A stretch of 64,000 nt of DNA, taken from positions 124,001 to 188,000 of the forward strand of contig DYEU01000004.1 in the NCBI GenBank assembly GCA_020725555.1, written 5' to 3'. The notes beneath the pieces are model-generated. The model was not told where the DNA came from. It made no database searches and saw only the letters and a program-made list of their open reading frames with translations. Source of the DNA: Desulfatibacillum sp. GTDB lineage: Bacteria > Desulfobacterota > Desulfobacteria > Desulfobacterales > SpSt-501. The position numbers and the translations under genes were made by a program. This document shows positions 8,287 to 16,983 of this stretch, in pieces (positions within the stretch are counted from its first letter, which is position 1; the number at the start of each line of letters is the position of its first letter).

Positions 8287-9188
8287 GCGGATGGAGCCGG
8301 ATTCTCGAGAGTGTCCCCAATTTCAGCGAGGGCCGCGACCGGGCCGTGATCGAGCGCCTGACGGCGCCCTTCCGCGACCGACCCGGGGTGAAGCTCCTCG
8401 ACTGCCAGAGCGACGAAAACCACAACCGCTCCGTGATCACGGCGGTGGGCGAACCCGAGGCGCTCGCCGCGGCCGTCCTCGAGGCCATGGAGGCCGCGGT
8501 CGCCGCGATCGACCTGCGCCGCCACCGCGGCCAGCACCCGCGCCTCGGGGCGGTGGATGTCGTCCCCTTCATCCCCGTGAAGGGGCTCTCCATGACGGAG
8601 GCTGTCGCCGTCTCCCGCCGCGTAGCCGAGGAGGCGGCCCGCCGCTTCCGCCTCCCGGTCTTTCTCTACGAGGAGTCGGCAAGCGCGCCGCACCGCCGCA
8701 ATCTCGCCGACATCCGCAAGGGGCAGTTCGAGGGGCTGCCCGAAAAGCTCCGACGGCCGGAATGGCTGCCCGACTTTGGGCCCGCCGAGGCCCACCCCAC
8801 GGCGGGTGCGGCCGTGGTCGGGGCGCGCATGCCGCTCATCGCCTTCAACGTCAACCTCGGCTGCGACCGGCTCGAGGTGGCCGAGGAGATCGCCCGCCGC
8901 GTCCGGCACATCGGCGGCGGCCTGCGCTTCTGCAAGGCGATCGGGGTGGCGCTGCGCGACCGCGGCATCGTCCAGGTGTCGATGAACCTGACCGACTACA
9001 CGCGCACGGCCCTCTACCGCGCCTTCGAGCTCGTGCGCATCGAGGCCGCACGCTGGGGGGTGCCCGTCGTGGGCAGCGAGATCGTGGGGCTCGTCCCGCT
9101 GGCGGCCCTGGTCGACGCCGCATCCTACTACCTGCGGCTCGAGGGGTTCCGGGCGGAACAGGTCCTGGAAAGCCGGATCTACGAGTGA
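8283..9188 (+). CDS. ftcD: Glutamate formimidoyltransferase
   Basis: 301 residues from ATG 8283, which overlaps the hutU stop; the longer track ORF is a shadow upstream. It transfers the formimino group of N-formimino-L-glutamate to tetrahydrofolate, releasing glutamate. The N-terminal signature ESVPNFSEGRD (8-18) and the motifs RRHRGQHPRLGAVDVVPF and FNVNLGC are characteristic. The protein is the transferase domain only; the cyclodeaminase that is fused to it in animals is encoded separately two genes on. This defines the Hut route without a HutF/HutG pair: the formimino carbon enters the folate pool rather than being lost as formamide or formate. Confidence 0.95.
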   Translation: MSGWSRILESVPNFSEGRDRAVIERLTAPFRDRPGVKLLDCQSDENHNRSVITAVGEPEALAAAVLEAMEAAVAAIDLRRHRGQHPRLGAVDVVPFIPVKGLSMTEAVAVSRRVAEEAARRFRLPVFLYEESASAPHRRNLADIRKGQFEGLPEKLRRPEWLPDFGPAEAHPTAGAAVVGARMPLIAFNVNLGCDRLEVAEEIARRVRHIGGGLRFCKAIGVALRDRGIVQVSMNLTDYTRTALYRAFELVRIEAARWGVPVVGSEIVGLVPLAALVDAASYYLRLEGFRAEQVLESRIYE

Positions 9189-9217
9189 GGCCAACGGCCG
9201 CGGGCGGAAACGGAGCG

Positions 9218-10492
9218 ATGGGCGCAGACCTGATCATCGAAAACGCCGCCGAGATCGTCACCTGCGCGCCGCGCGCGGGGGAGGCCCGCCCCGGGGTGCT
9301 CACCGGGGCAAGCCTCGTCATCGAGCAGGGGCGGATCACCCACCTCGGCCCCGCGGAGCGCGTGGCGGCCGAGCTCGCCGCGAAAGGCCGGACGCCGGCC
9401 TCCTTTCCCCGGCTCGACGCCGCGGGCAAAGCCGTCCTTCCCGGCTTCATCGACGCGCACACCCACCTCGTCTTCGCCGGCGACCGCGTCGATGAGTTTT
9501 CCCGGAGGCTCGCGGGCGAAGGCTACCTCGAGATCCTCCGCCACGGCGGCGGCATCCTGAGCACGGTGCGCGCCACGCGGCGCGCCTCGCGCGAGGAGCT
9601 CCTGCGCCTGGGCCGCAAGCGCCTCGACGCCATGCTCGCCCACGGGGTGACCACCGTCGAGGCAAAGAGCGGCTACGGCCTGGACCGCGACACGGAGATC
9701 CGGCAGCTCGAGGTCGCCTGCGAGCTCGGATGCCTCCATCCCGTGGAGGTGGTCCCCACCTTCCTCGGCGCCCACGCCGTGCCCGAGGAATACCGCGGCC
9801 GGCCCTCCGCCTACATCGATTTCCTGATCGCCGCGGTGCTCCCCGAGGTCGCCGCCCGCGGGCTCGCCCGCTTCTGCGATGTCTTCTGCGAAACGGGCGT
9901 CTTTTCCCCCGCGGAGGCGCGCAGGCTGCTCCGGGCGGCGGCCGACCTCGGGCTGGGCCTGAAAATCCACGCCGACGAGATGAGCCCGCTCGGCGGCGCC
10001 GAGCTCGCCGCCGAGCTCGGCGCGGTTTCGGCCGACCACCTGCTGCACGTCTCCCCCGCGGGGATCGCCGCGCTCGCCCGGGCGGGCGTGGTCGCGGTCC
10101 TGCTGCCCATGACGGCCTTCAGCCTGCGCGAGCCCTACGCGCCCGCGCGGGCCATCCTCGAGGCGGGCGGGACGGTCGCCCTGGCGACCGATTTCAACCC
10201 CGGAAGCTGTTACTCCGAGTCGATCCCCCTACTGTCCGCCCTGGGGGCGGTCGCCCTGGGCCTGTCGGCCGAGGAGATCGTCGCCGCGCTCACGATCCAC
10301 GCCGCGGCCGCCCTCGGGATCGCCGGCACCGTCGGCAGCCTCGAGGTCGGAAAACAGGGCGATCTCGTCGTGTTGGATGCGCCCTCCTACCGCCACCTCC
10401 CCTACCGCCTCGGCGTCAACCTCGTGGAGACGGTCGTCAAGCGGGGGGAGATCGTCTGCGACAAACGCAACCCGGGAGGAACCGCGTGCTGA
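9218..10492 (+). CDS. hutI: Imidazolonepropionase
   Basis: 424 residues from ATG 9218, 29 nt after ftcD. It hydrolyses 4-imidazolone-5-propanoate to N-formimino-L-glutamate, the step between HutU and FtcD. Amidohydrolase metal ligands are visible: GFIDAHTHLVFAGDR near residue 75, VEAKSGYGLD, the second-sphere His in KIHADEM, HLLHVSPAG and the final Asp in ALATDFNPGSC. The mature length and order are normal for HutI. The stop overlaps the fchA start. Confidence 0.96.
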   Translation: MGADLIIENAAEIVTCAPRAGEARPGVLTGASLVIEQGRITHLGPAERVAAELAAKGRTPASFPRLDAAGKAVLPGFIDAHTHLVFAGDRVDEFSRRLAGEGYLEILRHGGGILSTVRATRRASREELLRLGRKRLDAMLAHGVTTVEAKSGYGLDRDTEIRQLEVACELGCLHPVEVVPTFLGAHAVPEEYRGRPSAYIDFLIAAVLPEVAARGLARFCDVFCETGVFSPAEARRLLRAAADLGLGLKIHADEMSPLGGAELAAELGAVSADHLLHVSPAGIAALARAGVVAVLLPMTAFSLREPYAPARAILEAGGTVALATDFNPGSCYSESIPLLSALGAVALGLSAEEIVAALTIHAAAALGIAGTVGSLEVGKQGDLVVLDAPSYRHLPYRLGVNLVETVVKRGEIVCDKRNPGGTAC

Positions 10493-11103
10493 CCGAGGAA
10501 TCGATCCTGAGCTATCTCGAGCGGACCGCAAGCGCCGAGCCCGTTCCGGGAGGCGGAAGCGCGGCCGCGCTGAACGGGGCGCTCGCCGCCGCGCTGGTCG
10601 AGATGACCGCACGGCTCACGCTCGGCCGCAAGGGCTTCGAGGCCGTCCGGCCGGAAATGGAGCGGATCGCCGCGGCGGCCTCCGGCTTGCGCCGCCGGCT
10701 CGCCGCGGACATCGACCGCGACGCCGACGCTTACCGCGGGGTGATGGCCGCTTTCCGCCTGCCGAAGGGGACCGCCGAGGAGCAGGCGGCGCGCGAGCGG
10801 GCGATCCAGGACGCCCTGCGGCAGGCGGCCGAGGTGCCCCTCAGGGTGGCGGCCGCGGCGCTCGAGCTCCTCGAGCTCGGCGCCGCCGTGATCGCCCGCG
10901 GCACCCCGATCGCGGCCTCCGACGGCGCCTCGGGCGTGTTCGCCGCCCGCGCGGCGGCGCGGGCGGCGGCCCAGAACGTGCGCATCAACGCCTCCTCCCT
11001 GCGGGATGCGCCGCTGCGCGCCGAGCTTCTGGCCGCGGCGGAGCGGATCGAAACCCAGGCCGACGCCCGGGAGGCCGCGGCCCTCGCCGGCCTGCGGGCC
11101 TGA
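10486..11103 (+). CDS. fchA: Formiminotetrahydrofolate cyclodeaminase
   Basis: 205 residues from GTG 10486, preceded by GGGAGGA and overlapping the end of hutI. It converts 5-formimino-THF to 5,10-methenyl-THF plus ammonia, completing recovery of the histidine C2 carbon. The family signature EPVPGGGSAAALNGALAAALVEM is near the N-terminus, and the rest is alanine-rich helix as expected for this all-helical fold; ASDGASGVFAARAAARAAAQNV is also characteristic. With the glyA-like enzyme nearby, methenyl-THF could feed serine or purine synthesis or formyl-THF-linked energy conservation. Confidence 0.93.
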   Translation: MLTEESILSYLERTASAEPVPGGGSAAALNGALAAALVEMTARLTLGRKGFEAVRPEMERIAAAASGLRRRLAADIDRDADAYRGVMAAFRLPKGTAEEQAARERAIQDALRQAAEVPLRVAAAALELLELGAAVIARGTPIAASDGASGVFAARAAARAAAQNVRINASSLRDAPLRAELLAAAERIETQADAREAAALAGLRA

Positions 11104-11111
11104 GGGCGGTC

Positions 11112-11978
11112 ATGACGCTGCTTCTCGAACAGACACTCAACGGACTGGCCGCGGGATCGATCTACGCGCTCGTCACCCTCGGGCTCGCCCTGGTCTATGG
11201 CATCCTGCGCATCCTCCACGTCGCCCACGCGGGCATCTACGCCCTCGGCGCCTACGCGGGGCTCGGTTTCTTTCACCTGACGGGGAGCCTGACCGCCGCC
11301 GCGGCCGCGACGATGGCCGCCTGCGCGCTCGCCGGTGTCCTCGTCGAACGGCTGGTCTACTTCCCGCTGCTGCGGCACCCGCCGTTTGTGCCGCTGATCG
11401 CCGGCATCGCGGTCTTCCTTTCGATCGAGGAAATCCTGCGGCTCATCGCCGGACCGCAGATCCACGCCTTCCCCGCGGAGCTGCCGCTGCCCGCCCTGCG
11501 GCTGGCGGGATCGGTCGTCGTCAGCCCGGCCCTGGCGGCGATCTACGGGGTCACGGCCGCCGTGCTCGCGTTTCTCTGGTTTCTCACCACGCGCACCGAG
11601 CTGGGGCTCGCCATGCGGGCTGTCGCCCAGGACCCGGCCATGGCCGAGGCGATGGGCATTCCCACGCACCGCATCGTCAGCCTCACCTTCGCCATCGGCT
11701 CGGCGATCGCCGGCCTGGCCGGCGTGCTGGTCGGGATCTACTACAACCAGGTCTACCCCACCATGGGCGCCGTCCCGGCCTACAAGACGCTCGCCCTGAT
11801 CGTCGTCGGGGGGCTAGGGTCGGTTCCCGGCGCGGTGGCCGCGTCGCTCTTGCTCGGCATGGCCGAAACGCTGCTCATCGGATACGCCCAAATCCCCCTA
11901 CCGCGCGATGCGCTCGCGTTCCTCGCCATGATCGCGGTTCTCTTGTGGCGCTCCGAGGGGCTTCTGGGGTCGCGCTGA
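11112..11978 (+). CDS. livH: Branched-chain-type amino acid ABC transporter permease LivH
   Basis: 288 residues, eight or so hydrophobic segments. The N-terminus NGLAAGSIYALVTLGLALVYG and the coupling-loop region GLAMRAVAQDPAMAEAMGI are those of LivH-family permeases. ATG 11112 follows fchA by 8 nt, so uptake genes are in the same transcription unit as the Hut enzymes. That location argues the system brings in histidine, or a pathway-related amino acid, rather than leucine; this is inference from context. Confidence 0.92.
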   Translation: MTLLLEQTLNGLAAGSIYALVTLGLALVYGILRILHVAHAGIYALGAYAGLGFFHLTGSLTAAAAATMAACALAGVLVERLVYFPLLRHPPFVPLIAGIAVFLSIEEILRLIAGPQIHAFPAELPLPALRLAGSVVVSPALAAIYGVTAAVLAFLWFLTTRTELGLAMRAVAQDPAMAEAMGIPTHRIVSLTFAIGSAIAGLAGVLVGIYYNQVYPTMGAVPAYKTLALIVVGGLGSVPGAVAASLLLGMAETLLIGYAQIPLPRDALAFLAMIAVLLWRSEGLLGSR

Positions 11979-11987
11979 GGGAGGTCC

Positions 11988-12872
11988 ATGGGAGGGTATC
12001 TCGTCACGCTCGCCACCCTGATCAGCATCCAGGCGATCGCGGCCTGCGGCCTGAACGTGATCGTGGGCTACGCAGGACAGATTTCGCTCGGGCACGCGGC
12101 CTTCTTCGGGATCGGCGCCTACGCGGCCGCCTTGCTGGGGACCCAGGCGGGATTCTCTTTCTGGACGGCCCTTCCGCTCGCGGTCGCCCTGACGGCGGGG
12201 GTGGGGCTGCTCCTGGGGGCCCCGAGCCTGCGCGTGCGGGAGGACTTTCTCGCCATCACCACGATCGGCATCAACTTCATCGTGGAGGCCGTCTTCAACA
12301 ACGTAGAGTTCTTCGGCGGGGCGCTCGGCATCGGCAACATCCCGCGCATCCGGGCCTTCGGCGGGCCCGTGGGGGGGGCGGGCATGCTCGCCCTCTGCCT
12401 GGGGTTCCTCGGCCTGGTCGTGGCCGCCTGCGCCGGGCTCGTGCGCTGCTGGGCGGGGCTCGCCTGCTTCGCCCTGCGCGAGGAGGAGACCGCCGCCGCC
12501 GGCATCGGGATCTCGCCGGTGCGCTTCAAGCTGCTCGCCTTCGTGATCGGAAGCGCCATGGCCGGACTGGGGGGCGCGCTCTACGCCCACTACATGCGCT
12601 TCATCGGCGCCGGGGACTTCGCCTTCCCCCTGTCGGTGTCGATGCTGACCATGGTCGTGGTGGGCGGGATCGGCACCCTGTGGGGACCGGTGCTCGGCGC
12701 CGCGCTGATTGGCCTGCTGCCCGAGGTCTTCCGCCCCCTGATCGATTACCGCATGCTTTTCTACACCACGCTCCTTCTGCTCATGATCCGCTTCCAGCCC
12801 GGCGGCCTGCTGGGGGACGAGGGGCTCGCACGGCGGTTGCTGCGGAAGGCGATCCCCGGAGGCCGGCGATGA
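11988..12872 (+). CDS. livM: Branched-chain-type amino acid ABC transporter permease LivM
   Basis: 294 residues, polytopic. The start has the LivM pattern ACGLNVIVGYAGQISLGHAAFFGIGAYAAALL, and the later coupling loop SCF-like segment CFALREEETAAAGIGISPVRFKLLAF is the ABC-contacting element; VVVGGIGTLWGPVLGAALI is typical. It would pair with LivH to make the membrane channel. Its stop overlaps livG by ATGA. Confidence 0.92.
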   Translation: MGGYLVTLATLISIQAIAACGLNVIVGYAGQISLGHAAFFGIGAYAAALLGTQAGFSFWTALPLAVALTAGVGLLLGAPSLRVREDFLAITTIGINFIVEAVFNNVEFFGGALGIGNIPRIRAFGGPVGGAGMLALCLGFLGLVVAACAGLVRCWAGLACFALREEETAAAGIGISPVRFKLLAFVIGSAMAGLGGALYAHYMRFIGAGDFAFPLSVSMLTMVVVGGIGTLWGPVLGAALIGLLPEVFRPLIDYRMLFYTTLLLLMIRFQPGGLLGDEGLARRLLRKAIPGGRR

Positions 12873-13636
12873 GCGAGCCGCTTCTCCGGCTTAGCGGCCT
12901 CACCCGCCGCTTCGGCGGCCTGACCGCCCTCGAGGCCGTGGACTTCGCGATCGGCCCGGGCGAGATTCTCGGGCTGATCGGACCCAACGGCGCCGGCAAG
13001 ACCGTCTGCTTCCACCTGATCTCCGGCGTGCTCAAGCCCACCGCGGGCGAAATCCATCTCGAGGGCCGCCGGATCGACGGGCTCCCGCCCCACCGCATCG
13101 CCCGCTTGGGGATCGGCCGCACCTTCCAGATCGTGAAACCCTTCGCCCGCCTGAGCGCGCTCGAAAACGTGATCGCCTCCCAGGGGATCGAACGCTACGG
13201 GAGCCTGGCACGCATCTGGTCCTCCTGGACGAACGCCCGCGAGCGCGAACGCGCCCGCCGCCGGCTCGCGGAAGCGGGGCTCGCCGAGGTGGCCCCGCGC
13301 CCCGCCGGGGTGCTCCCTCTCGGCCACCTGCGGCGCCTGGAAATCGCGCGCGCCCTCGCCGCGGCGCGCAAGCTGCTGCTGCTCGACGAGTCCTTCTCCG
13401 GCCTCCGGCACGAGGAGATCGTGCCGCTCGAGACGCTCGTCCGCCGCATCCGCGCCGCCGGTGTGAGCGTGCTCCTGATCGAACACAACATGCGGGTCGC
13501 CATGGGGCTCTGCGACCGCCTGGTCGTCCTCGACCACGGCCGCAAGATCGCCGAGGGGCCGGCGGCGGAAGTGCGCCGCAACCCGGCGGTGATCGAGGCC
13601 TACCTGGGACGGAGGCATGCCGCCGATGCTGCTTGA
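12869..13636 (+). CDS. livG: ABC transporter ATP-binding subunit LivG
   Basis: 255 residues from ATG 12869. Walker A is GPNGAGKT (about 40-47), the Q-loop lies in IGRTFQIVKPF, the signature region reads LPLGHLRRLEIARAL (the LivG version of LSGGQ), Walker B is LLLLDESFSGL, and the H-loop is LLIEHNM. In Walker B, DES replaces the common DEP, but the catalytic Glu is present. It energises LivHM with LivF. It overlaps livM by 4 nt and the livF region by about 10-20 nt. Confidence 0.92.
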   Translation: MSEPLLRLSGLTRRFGGLTALEAVDFAIGPGEILGLIGPNGAGKTVCFHLISGVLKPTAGEIHLEGRRIDGLPPHRIARLGIGRTFQIVKPFARLSALENVIASQGIERYGSLARIWSSWTNARERERARRRLAEAGLAEVAPRPAGVLPLGHLRRLEIARALAAARKLLLLDESFSGLRHEEIVPLETLVRRIRAAGVSVLLIEHNMRVAMGLCDRLVVLDHGRKIAEGPAAEVRRNPAVIEAYLGRRHAADAA

Positions 13637-14336
13637 GGTCGAGGATCTCACGGTCGCCTACGGGGACATCCGGGCCCTCTCGGGGGTCAGCCTGGCGCTC
13701 GCGCCGGGGGAGCTCGTCTCCGTGCTCGGGGCGAACGGTGCGGGCAAGACCTCGCTCCTGATGGGGATTTTGGGGCTGGTCCCCGTGCGCGGCGGCAGGA
13801 TCCGCTTCCGCGGCGCCGACATCGGGCGGCTGCCCCCCTGGCGGCGCGCCCGGGCGGGGATGCGGCTCGTGCCCGAGCGGGCGAGGGTCTTCCCGCGGCT
13901 CACCGTGGCCGAGAACCTGAAGGCCGGACGCTGGGGGCTCGGGCGCAACGGCCGGGCGGAAGAACGCGTCCGCCACTTGCTCGATCTCTTTCCGGTGCTC
14001 CGCGGCCGCGCCTCCCAGCCCGCCGCAACCCTCTCGGGGGGCGAGCAGCAGCAGCTTGCCATCGCCCGGGCGCTCGTCTCGGACCCGGCCCTGCTCCTCG
14101 TCGACGAGGTCTCGATGGGCCTCATGCCCAAGCTCGCCGACGAGGTCTTCGAGGTCCTCGCCCGCTTGAACCGGCAGGAGGGACTGAGTATCCTTCTGGT
14201 CGAGCAGAACGCCGCCGCCTCGCTGGCCATCTCGCAGCGCGCCTACGTGCTCGAAACCGGCGCCTGCGTCTTTGCGGGGAGCGCTTCGCGGCTGCGCGAA
14301 GACCCCCGCCTCAAGGCGGCCTACCTGGGGGCGTGA
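13626..14336 (+). CDS. livF: ABC transporter ATP-binding subunit LivF
   Basis: 236 residues if started at ATG 13626; the track's ATG 13617 sits only 1 nt after GGAGG, whereas 13626 has the normal 10-nt spacing, so the later start is preferred. Walker A is GANGAGKTSL, the signature is TLSGGEQQQLAIARAL, Walker B is LLLVDEVSMGL and the H-loop equivalent is LLVEQNA (Q instead of H, usual for LivF). Second ATPase of the heterodimeric Liv transporter. Confidence 0.92.
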   Translation: MLLEVEDLTVAYGDIRALSGVSLALAPGELVSVLGANGAGKTSLLMGILGLVPVRGGRIRFRGADIGRLPPWRRARAGMRLVPERARVFPRLTVAENLKAGRWGLGRNGRAEERVRHLLDLFPVLRGRASQPAATLSGGEQQQLAIARALVSDPALLLVDEVSMGLMPKLADEVFEVLARLNRQEGLSILLVEQNAAASLAISQRAYVLETGACVFAGSASRLREDPRLKAAYLGA

Positions 14337-14377
14337 CCCCCGCCCGGAACGAACCGCACCGCGAAAGGAGAGCGATC

Positions 14378-15526
14378 ATGAAACGCCTCGCCCGGTTGAC
14401 CCCGCTGCTGTGCCTGCTGTTCCTTCCCTCCCTTTCCCCGGCCGCGGAGGAGATCCCCATCGGGCTCCTCGCCCCGCTCACCGGCTTCGCCGCCGCCGAC
14501 GGGGCGAGCGTCAAGAACTCCGTTGACCTCGCCGTCGAAAAAGTGAACGGCACGGGCGGGCTCCTCGGCCGCAAGGTGCGCCTGGTCGCCTACGATGACC
14601 GGGCGGACGCCAAGGAGGCGGTCGCCCTGGCGCGCAAGCTCATCCAGCAGGACCGGGTCGTCGGCGCGGTCGGCGGCTCCTACAGCATGCCCACGCGCGC
14701 GGTCGCCCCGATCTTCCAAGACGAAAAGACCCCGCTTGTCGCCGCCTACGCGATCCACCCCGAGGTGACGCAGGCCGGCGAGTTTGTCTTCCGCAACGGC
14801 TTTCTCGGCGCCGTCGAGGGCCGCGCGGCGGCCTACACCGCCATCGAGCTGCTCAAGGCCAAACGCATCGCGCTGTTGACCAGCGACAACGACTTCGGCC
14901 GCACCCTGGCCGAGGGATTCCGCGAATACCTCGGCCGCAGCACCCCGGCCAAGGCCGAGATCGTGATCGCCCTCTCCTACCCGATGCAGGAAAAGGATTT
15001 CAAACCCTACCTCACCAAGATCCGGGAAGCTAGGCCGGACGTCCTCTTCGCGAGCGGCTACTACTTCCAGACCGGGCCGGTCCTGAAGCAGGCCCGCGAG
15101 CTCGGCATGGCCCTCCAGGTCATCGGCGAGGAGGGTGCCGATTCCCCCAAAACGCTCGAAATCGCCGGCGAGGCGGCCGAGGGGTTCATCATCGTCACCA
15201 ACCTGAACCGTGACGACCCGCGCCCCTTCGTGCAGGAGTTCCTGCAGGAGTACGAGCGCCGCTTCAAGATCCAGCCCGACATGGTCGGCGCCTCGGCGTA
15301 CGACGCCTTCATGCTCCTCGCCGACGGCATTCGCCGGGCGAAAACGACCGCGGGGCCCGCCGTGCGCGAGGCGATCGCCGCGACGCGGAACTACGACGGC
15401 CTGACCGGGATGATCCGCGGATTCCAGCGCGGCGAGGTGGTGAAGGAGGTGCAGATCCAGGAGGTGCGGGGAGGGCGTTTCCGCTACCGAGGGGTCGTCA
15501 GCGACCCCGCCCTGATCACGCCGTGA
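14378..15526 (+). CDS. Periplasmic amino-acid-binding protein, LivK/LivJ family
   Basis: 382 residues from ATG 14378, preceded by AAAGGAG. A Sec signal peptide (KRLARLTPLLCLLFLPSLSPAAEE) is cleaved around residue 22. The mature start IPIGLLAPLTGFAAADGASVKNSVDLAVE is the classical type-I periplasmic-binding-protein opening, and GVVGAVGGSYSMPTRAVAPI-type sequence follows. It sits last in the Liv cluster and sets its specificity. In this operon histidine, glutamate or urocanate are plausible ligands. It is followed after 16 nt by the radical SAM gene. Confidence 0.9.
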   Translation: MKRLARLTPLLCLLFLPSLSPAAEEIPIGLLAPLTGFAAADGASVKNSVDLAVEKVNGTGGLLGRKVRLVAYDDRADAKEAVALARKLIQQDRVVGAVGGSYSMPTRAVAPIFQDEKTPLVAAYAIHPEVTQAGEFVFRNGFLGAVEGRAAAYTAIELLKAKRIALLTSDNDFGRTLAEGFREYLGRSTPAKAEIVIALSYPMQEKDFKPYLTKIREARPDVLFASGYYFQTGPVLKQARELGMALQVIGEEGADSPKTLEIAGEAAEGFIIVTNLNRDDPRPFVQEFLQEYERRFKIQPDMVGASAYDAFMLLADGIRRAKTTAGPAVREAIAATRNYDGLTGMIRGFQRGEVVKEVQIQEVRGGRFRYRGVVSDPALITP

Positions 15527-15542
15527 GGATCCTGCGTTCCCG

Positions 15543-16577
15543 ATGCCGATGGAGCCCTCCTACACGTACCTGAGCGATGCCGATTGGGCGGCCCGCCGGG
15601 CCGCCCTCGAGGGGCTCGCGCGGCGCTGCGCGCTCTGCCCGCGCGGCTGCGGGGTCGACCGCACGGCGGGCGAGCGCGGTTTCTGCGGCGCCCCGGGGGG
15701 GCTCGTCATCTCGAGCCTCTTTCCCCACCACGGCGAAGAGCCGCCGATTTCGGGCCGGGGGGGCTCGGGGACGGTCTTCTTCACCCACTGCACGCTGAAG
15801 TGCGTCTTCTGCCAGAACTGGCAGCTCTCGCACGCGGGCGAGGGGCGCCTCTACCGCCCGGAGGAACTCGCCCGGAAGCTTCTCCACCTGCAGGCGCGGG
15901 GCTGCCATAACGTGAACTTGGTCACGGCCACCCATTTCCTGCCCTGGATCCTCCCCGCGCTGCAGCGGGCGGCGGATCAGGGCCTGCGCCTTCCCGTCGT
16001 CTACAACTGCGGCGGCTACGAGCGCGAGGAGGTGATCGATCTCCTCGCGGGGATCGTGGACGTGTGGCTGCCGGACATGAAATACGGCGACGACCGGCCG
16101 GCCGCGCGCTATTCGCGGGCGCCCGACTACGTCGCGGTGAACCGCGCCGCCGTGCGCCGGATGTTCCGGCAGGTCGGCCCCCTGCGCTGCGACGAGGAAG
16201 GCATCGCCCGCCGCGGCCTGATCCTCCGCCATCTCGTCCTGCCCGGCGACGCCGCGGCGAGCCGCGCGGTGCTCTCCTTCCTCGCGGCCACCTTCGACCC
16301 CGAGGATTTGACGGTGAGCTGGATGGCGCAGTACCGGCCCCTCTACCGCGCCGCCGATCACCCGGAGATCGCCCGCCGCCTCGAGCCCGGCGAGTATGCG
16401 GCGAGCCGCCGGGAGTTTCTGGAAGCGGGGTTTTCGGGCTTTCTCCAAGATGTCGAGCGGCTGGACGACGCCTTCGTGATCGACTTCACGACCCGCAAGG
16501 AAGAGGCGCTCACGGGAGAACCCGCCCCCGCCCCGCCCTCCTCCCTCCGCACCGCGCGTGAAAGGAGAAGCGCATGA
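15543..16577 (+). CDS. Radical SAM protein, PflA-like
   Basis: 344 residues. An N-terminal cysteine cluster CALCPRGCGVDR...FCG (C29, C32, C36, C48) precedes the radical SAM cluster motif C83-TLK-C87-VF-C90 followed by QNW. YNCGGYE and LPDMKYGDD complete the pattern of the family annotated as putative pyruvate-formate-lyase activating enzymes. The family has no firmly assigned substrate; members are also related to proteins linked to AmmeMemoRadiSam. It lies 16 nt after the Liv binding-protein gene and overlaps the lipoprotein gene by ATGA, so it may belong to the hut-liv transcript, though no glycyl radical enzyme is in this window. Confidence 0.85.
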   Translation: MPMEPSYTYLSDADWAARRAALEGLARRCALCPRGCGVDRTAGERGFCGAPGGLVISSLFPHHGEEPPISGRGGSGTVFFTHCTLKCVFCQNWQLSHAGEGRLYRPEELARKLLHLQARGCHNVNLVTATHFLPWILPALQRAADQGLRLPVVYNCGGYEREEVIDLLAGIVDVWLPDMKYGDDRPAARYSRAPDYVAVNRAAVRRMFRQVGPLRCDEEGIARRGLILRHLVLPGDAAASRAVLSFLAATFDPEDLTVSWMAQYRPLYRAADHPEIARRLEPGEYAASRREFLEAGFSGFLQDVERLDDAFVIDFTTRKEEALTGEPAPAPPSSLRTARERRSA

Positions 16578-16966
16578 ACGCAATGAACGCCGGGTGCGGC
16601 CGCCGGCCGGTCGGGCTGCTGTTGCTGTTCGCGATCGCCTGCGCCGCGCCCGCCCCTTCGCCGCCCCCGCCGGGGGCACCGGGCGCTGCGGAGGAATCGG
16701 CCGCCGGGCCCTACCCGGCGGATTACGAAACCCGCATCCTCACCTGGCTTCGGGTCCACGAGCCGGATGCGGACAGCGTGGAGATTCTTTCGCTTTCGGC
16801 GCCGCAGCTGCGGACGCTCGCGGAGGACCTCCCCGAACAGGGCCTGACGCAAGGGGAGGCGGTCTGGGAGACCGTTCTCGTGACCCGGCGCAAGGCGAGT
16901 GCCGCGCCGCCGCGCTCGGCCCGGGTCCTCTTTCGCGACGGGGTGATCCGGGCCGTGCTCCGCTGA
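16574..16966 (+). CDS. Small putative lipoprotein
   Basis: 130 residues. A short positive N-terminus and hydrophobic stretch GLLLLFAIAC form a lipobox-like site (AIAC), followed by a proline-rich linker and a compact soluble part with LTWLRVHEPDAD and RVLFRDGVIRAVLR. It would be lipidated and anchored in the envelope. No family was recognised. It ends the plus-strand run and converges on the MaoC gene with only 17 bp between them. Confidence 0.65.
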   Translation: MNAMNAGCGRRPVGLLLLFAIACAAPAPSPPPPGAPGAAEESAAGPYPADYETRILTWLRVHEPDADSVEILSLSAPQLRTLAEDLPEQGLTQGEAVWETVLVTRRKASAAPPRSARVLFRDGVIRAVLR

Positions 16967-16983
16967 ACGGGCCACCCCGCCGC

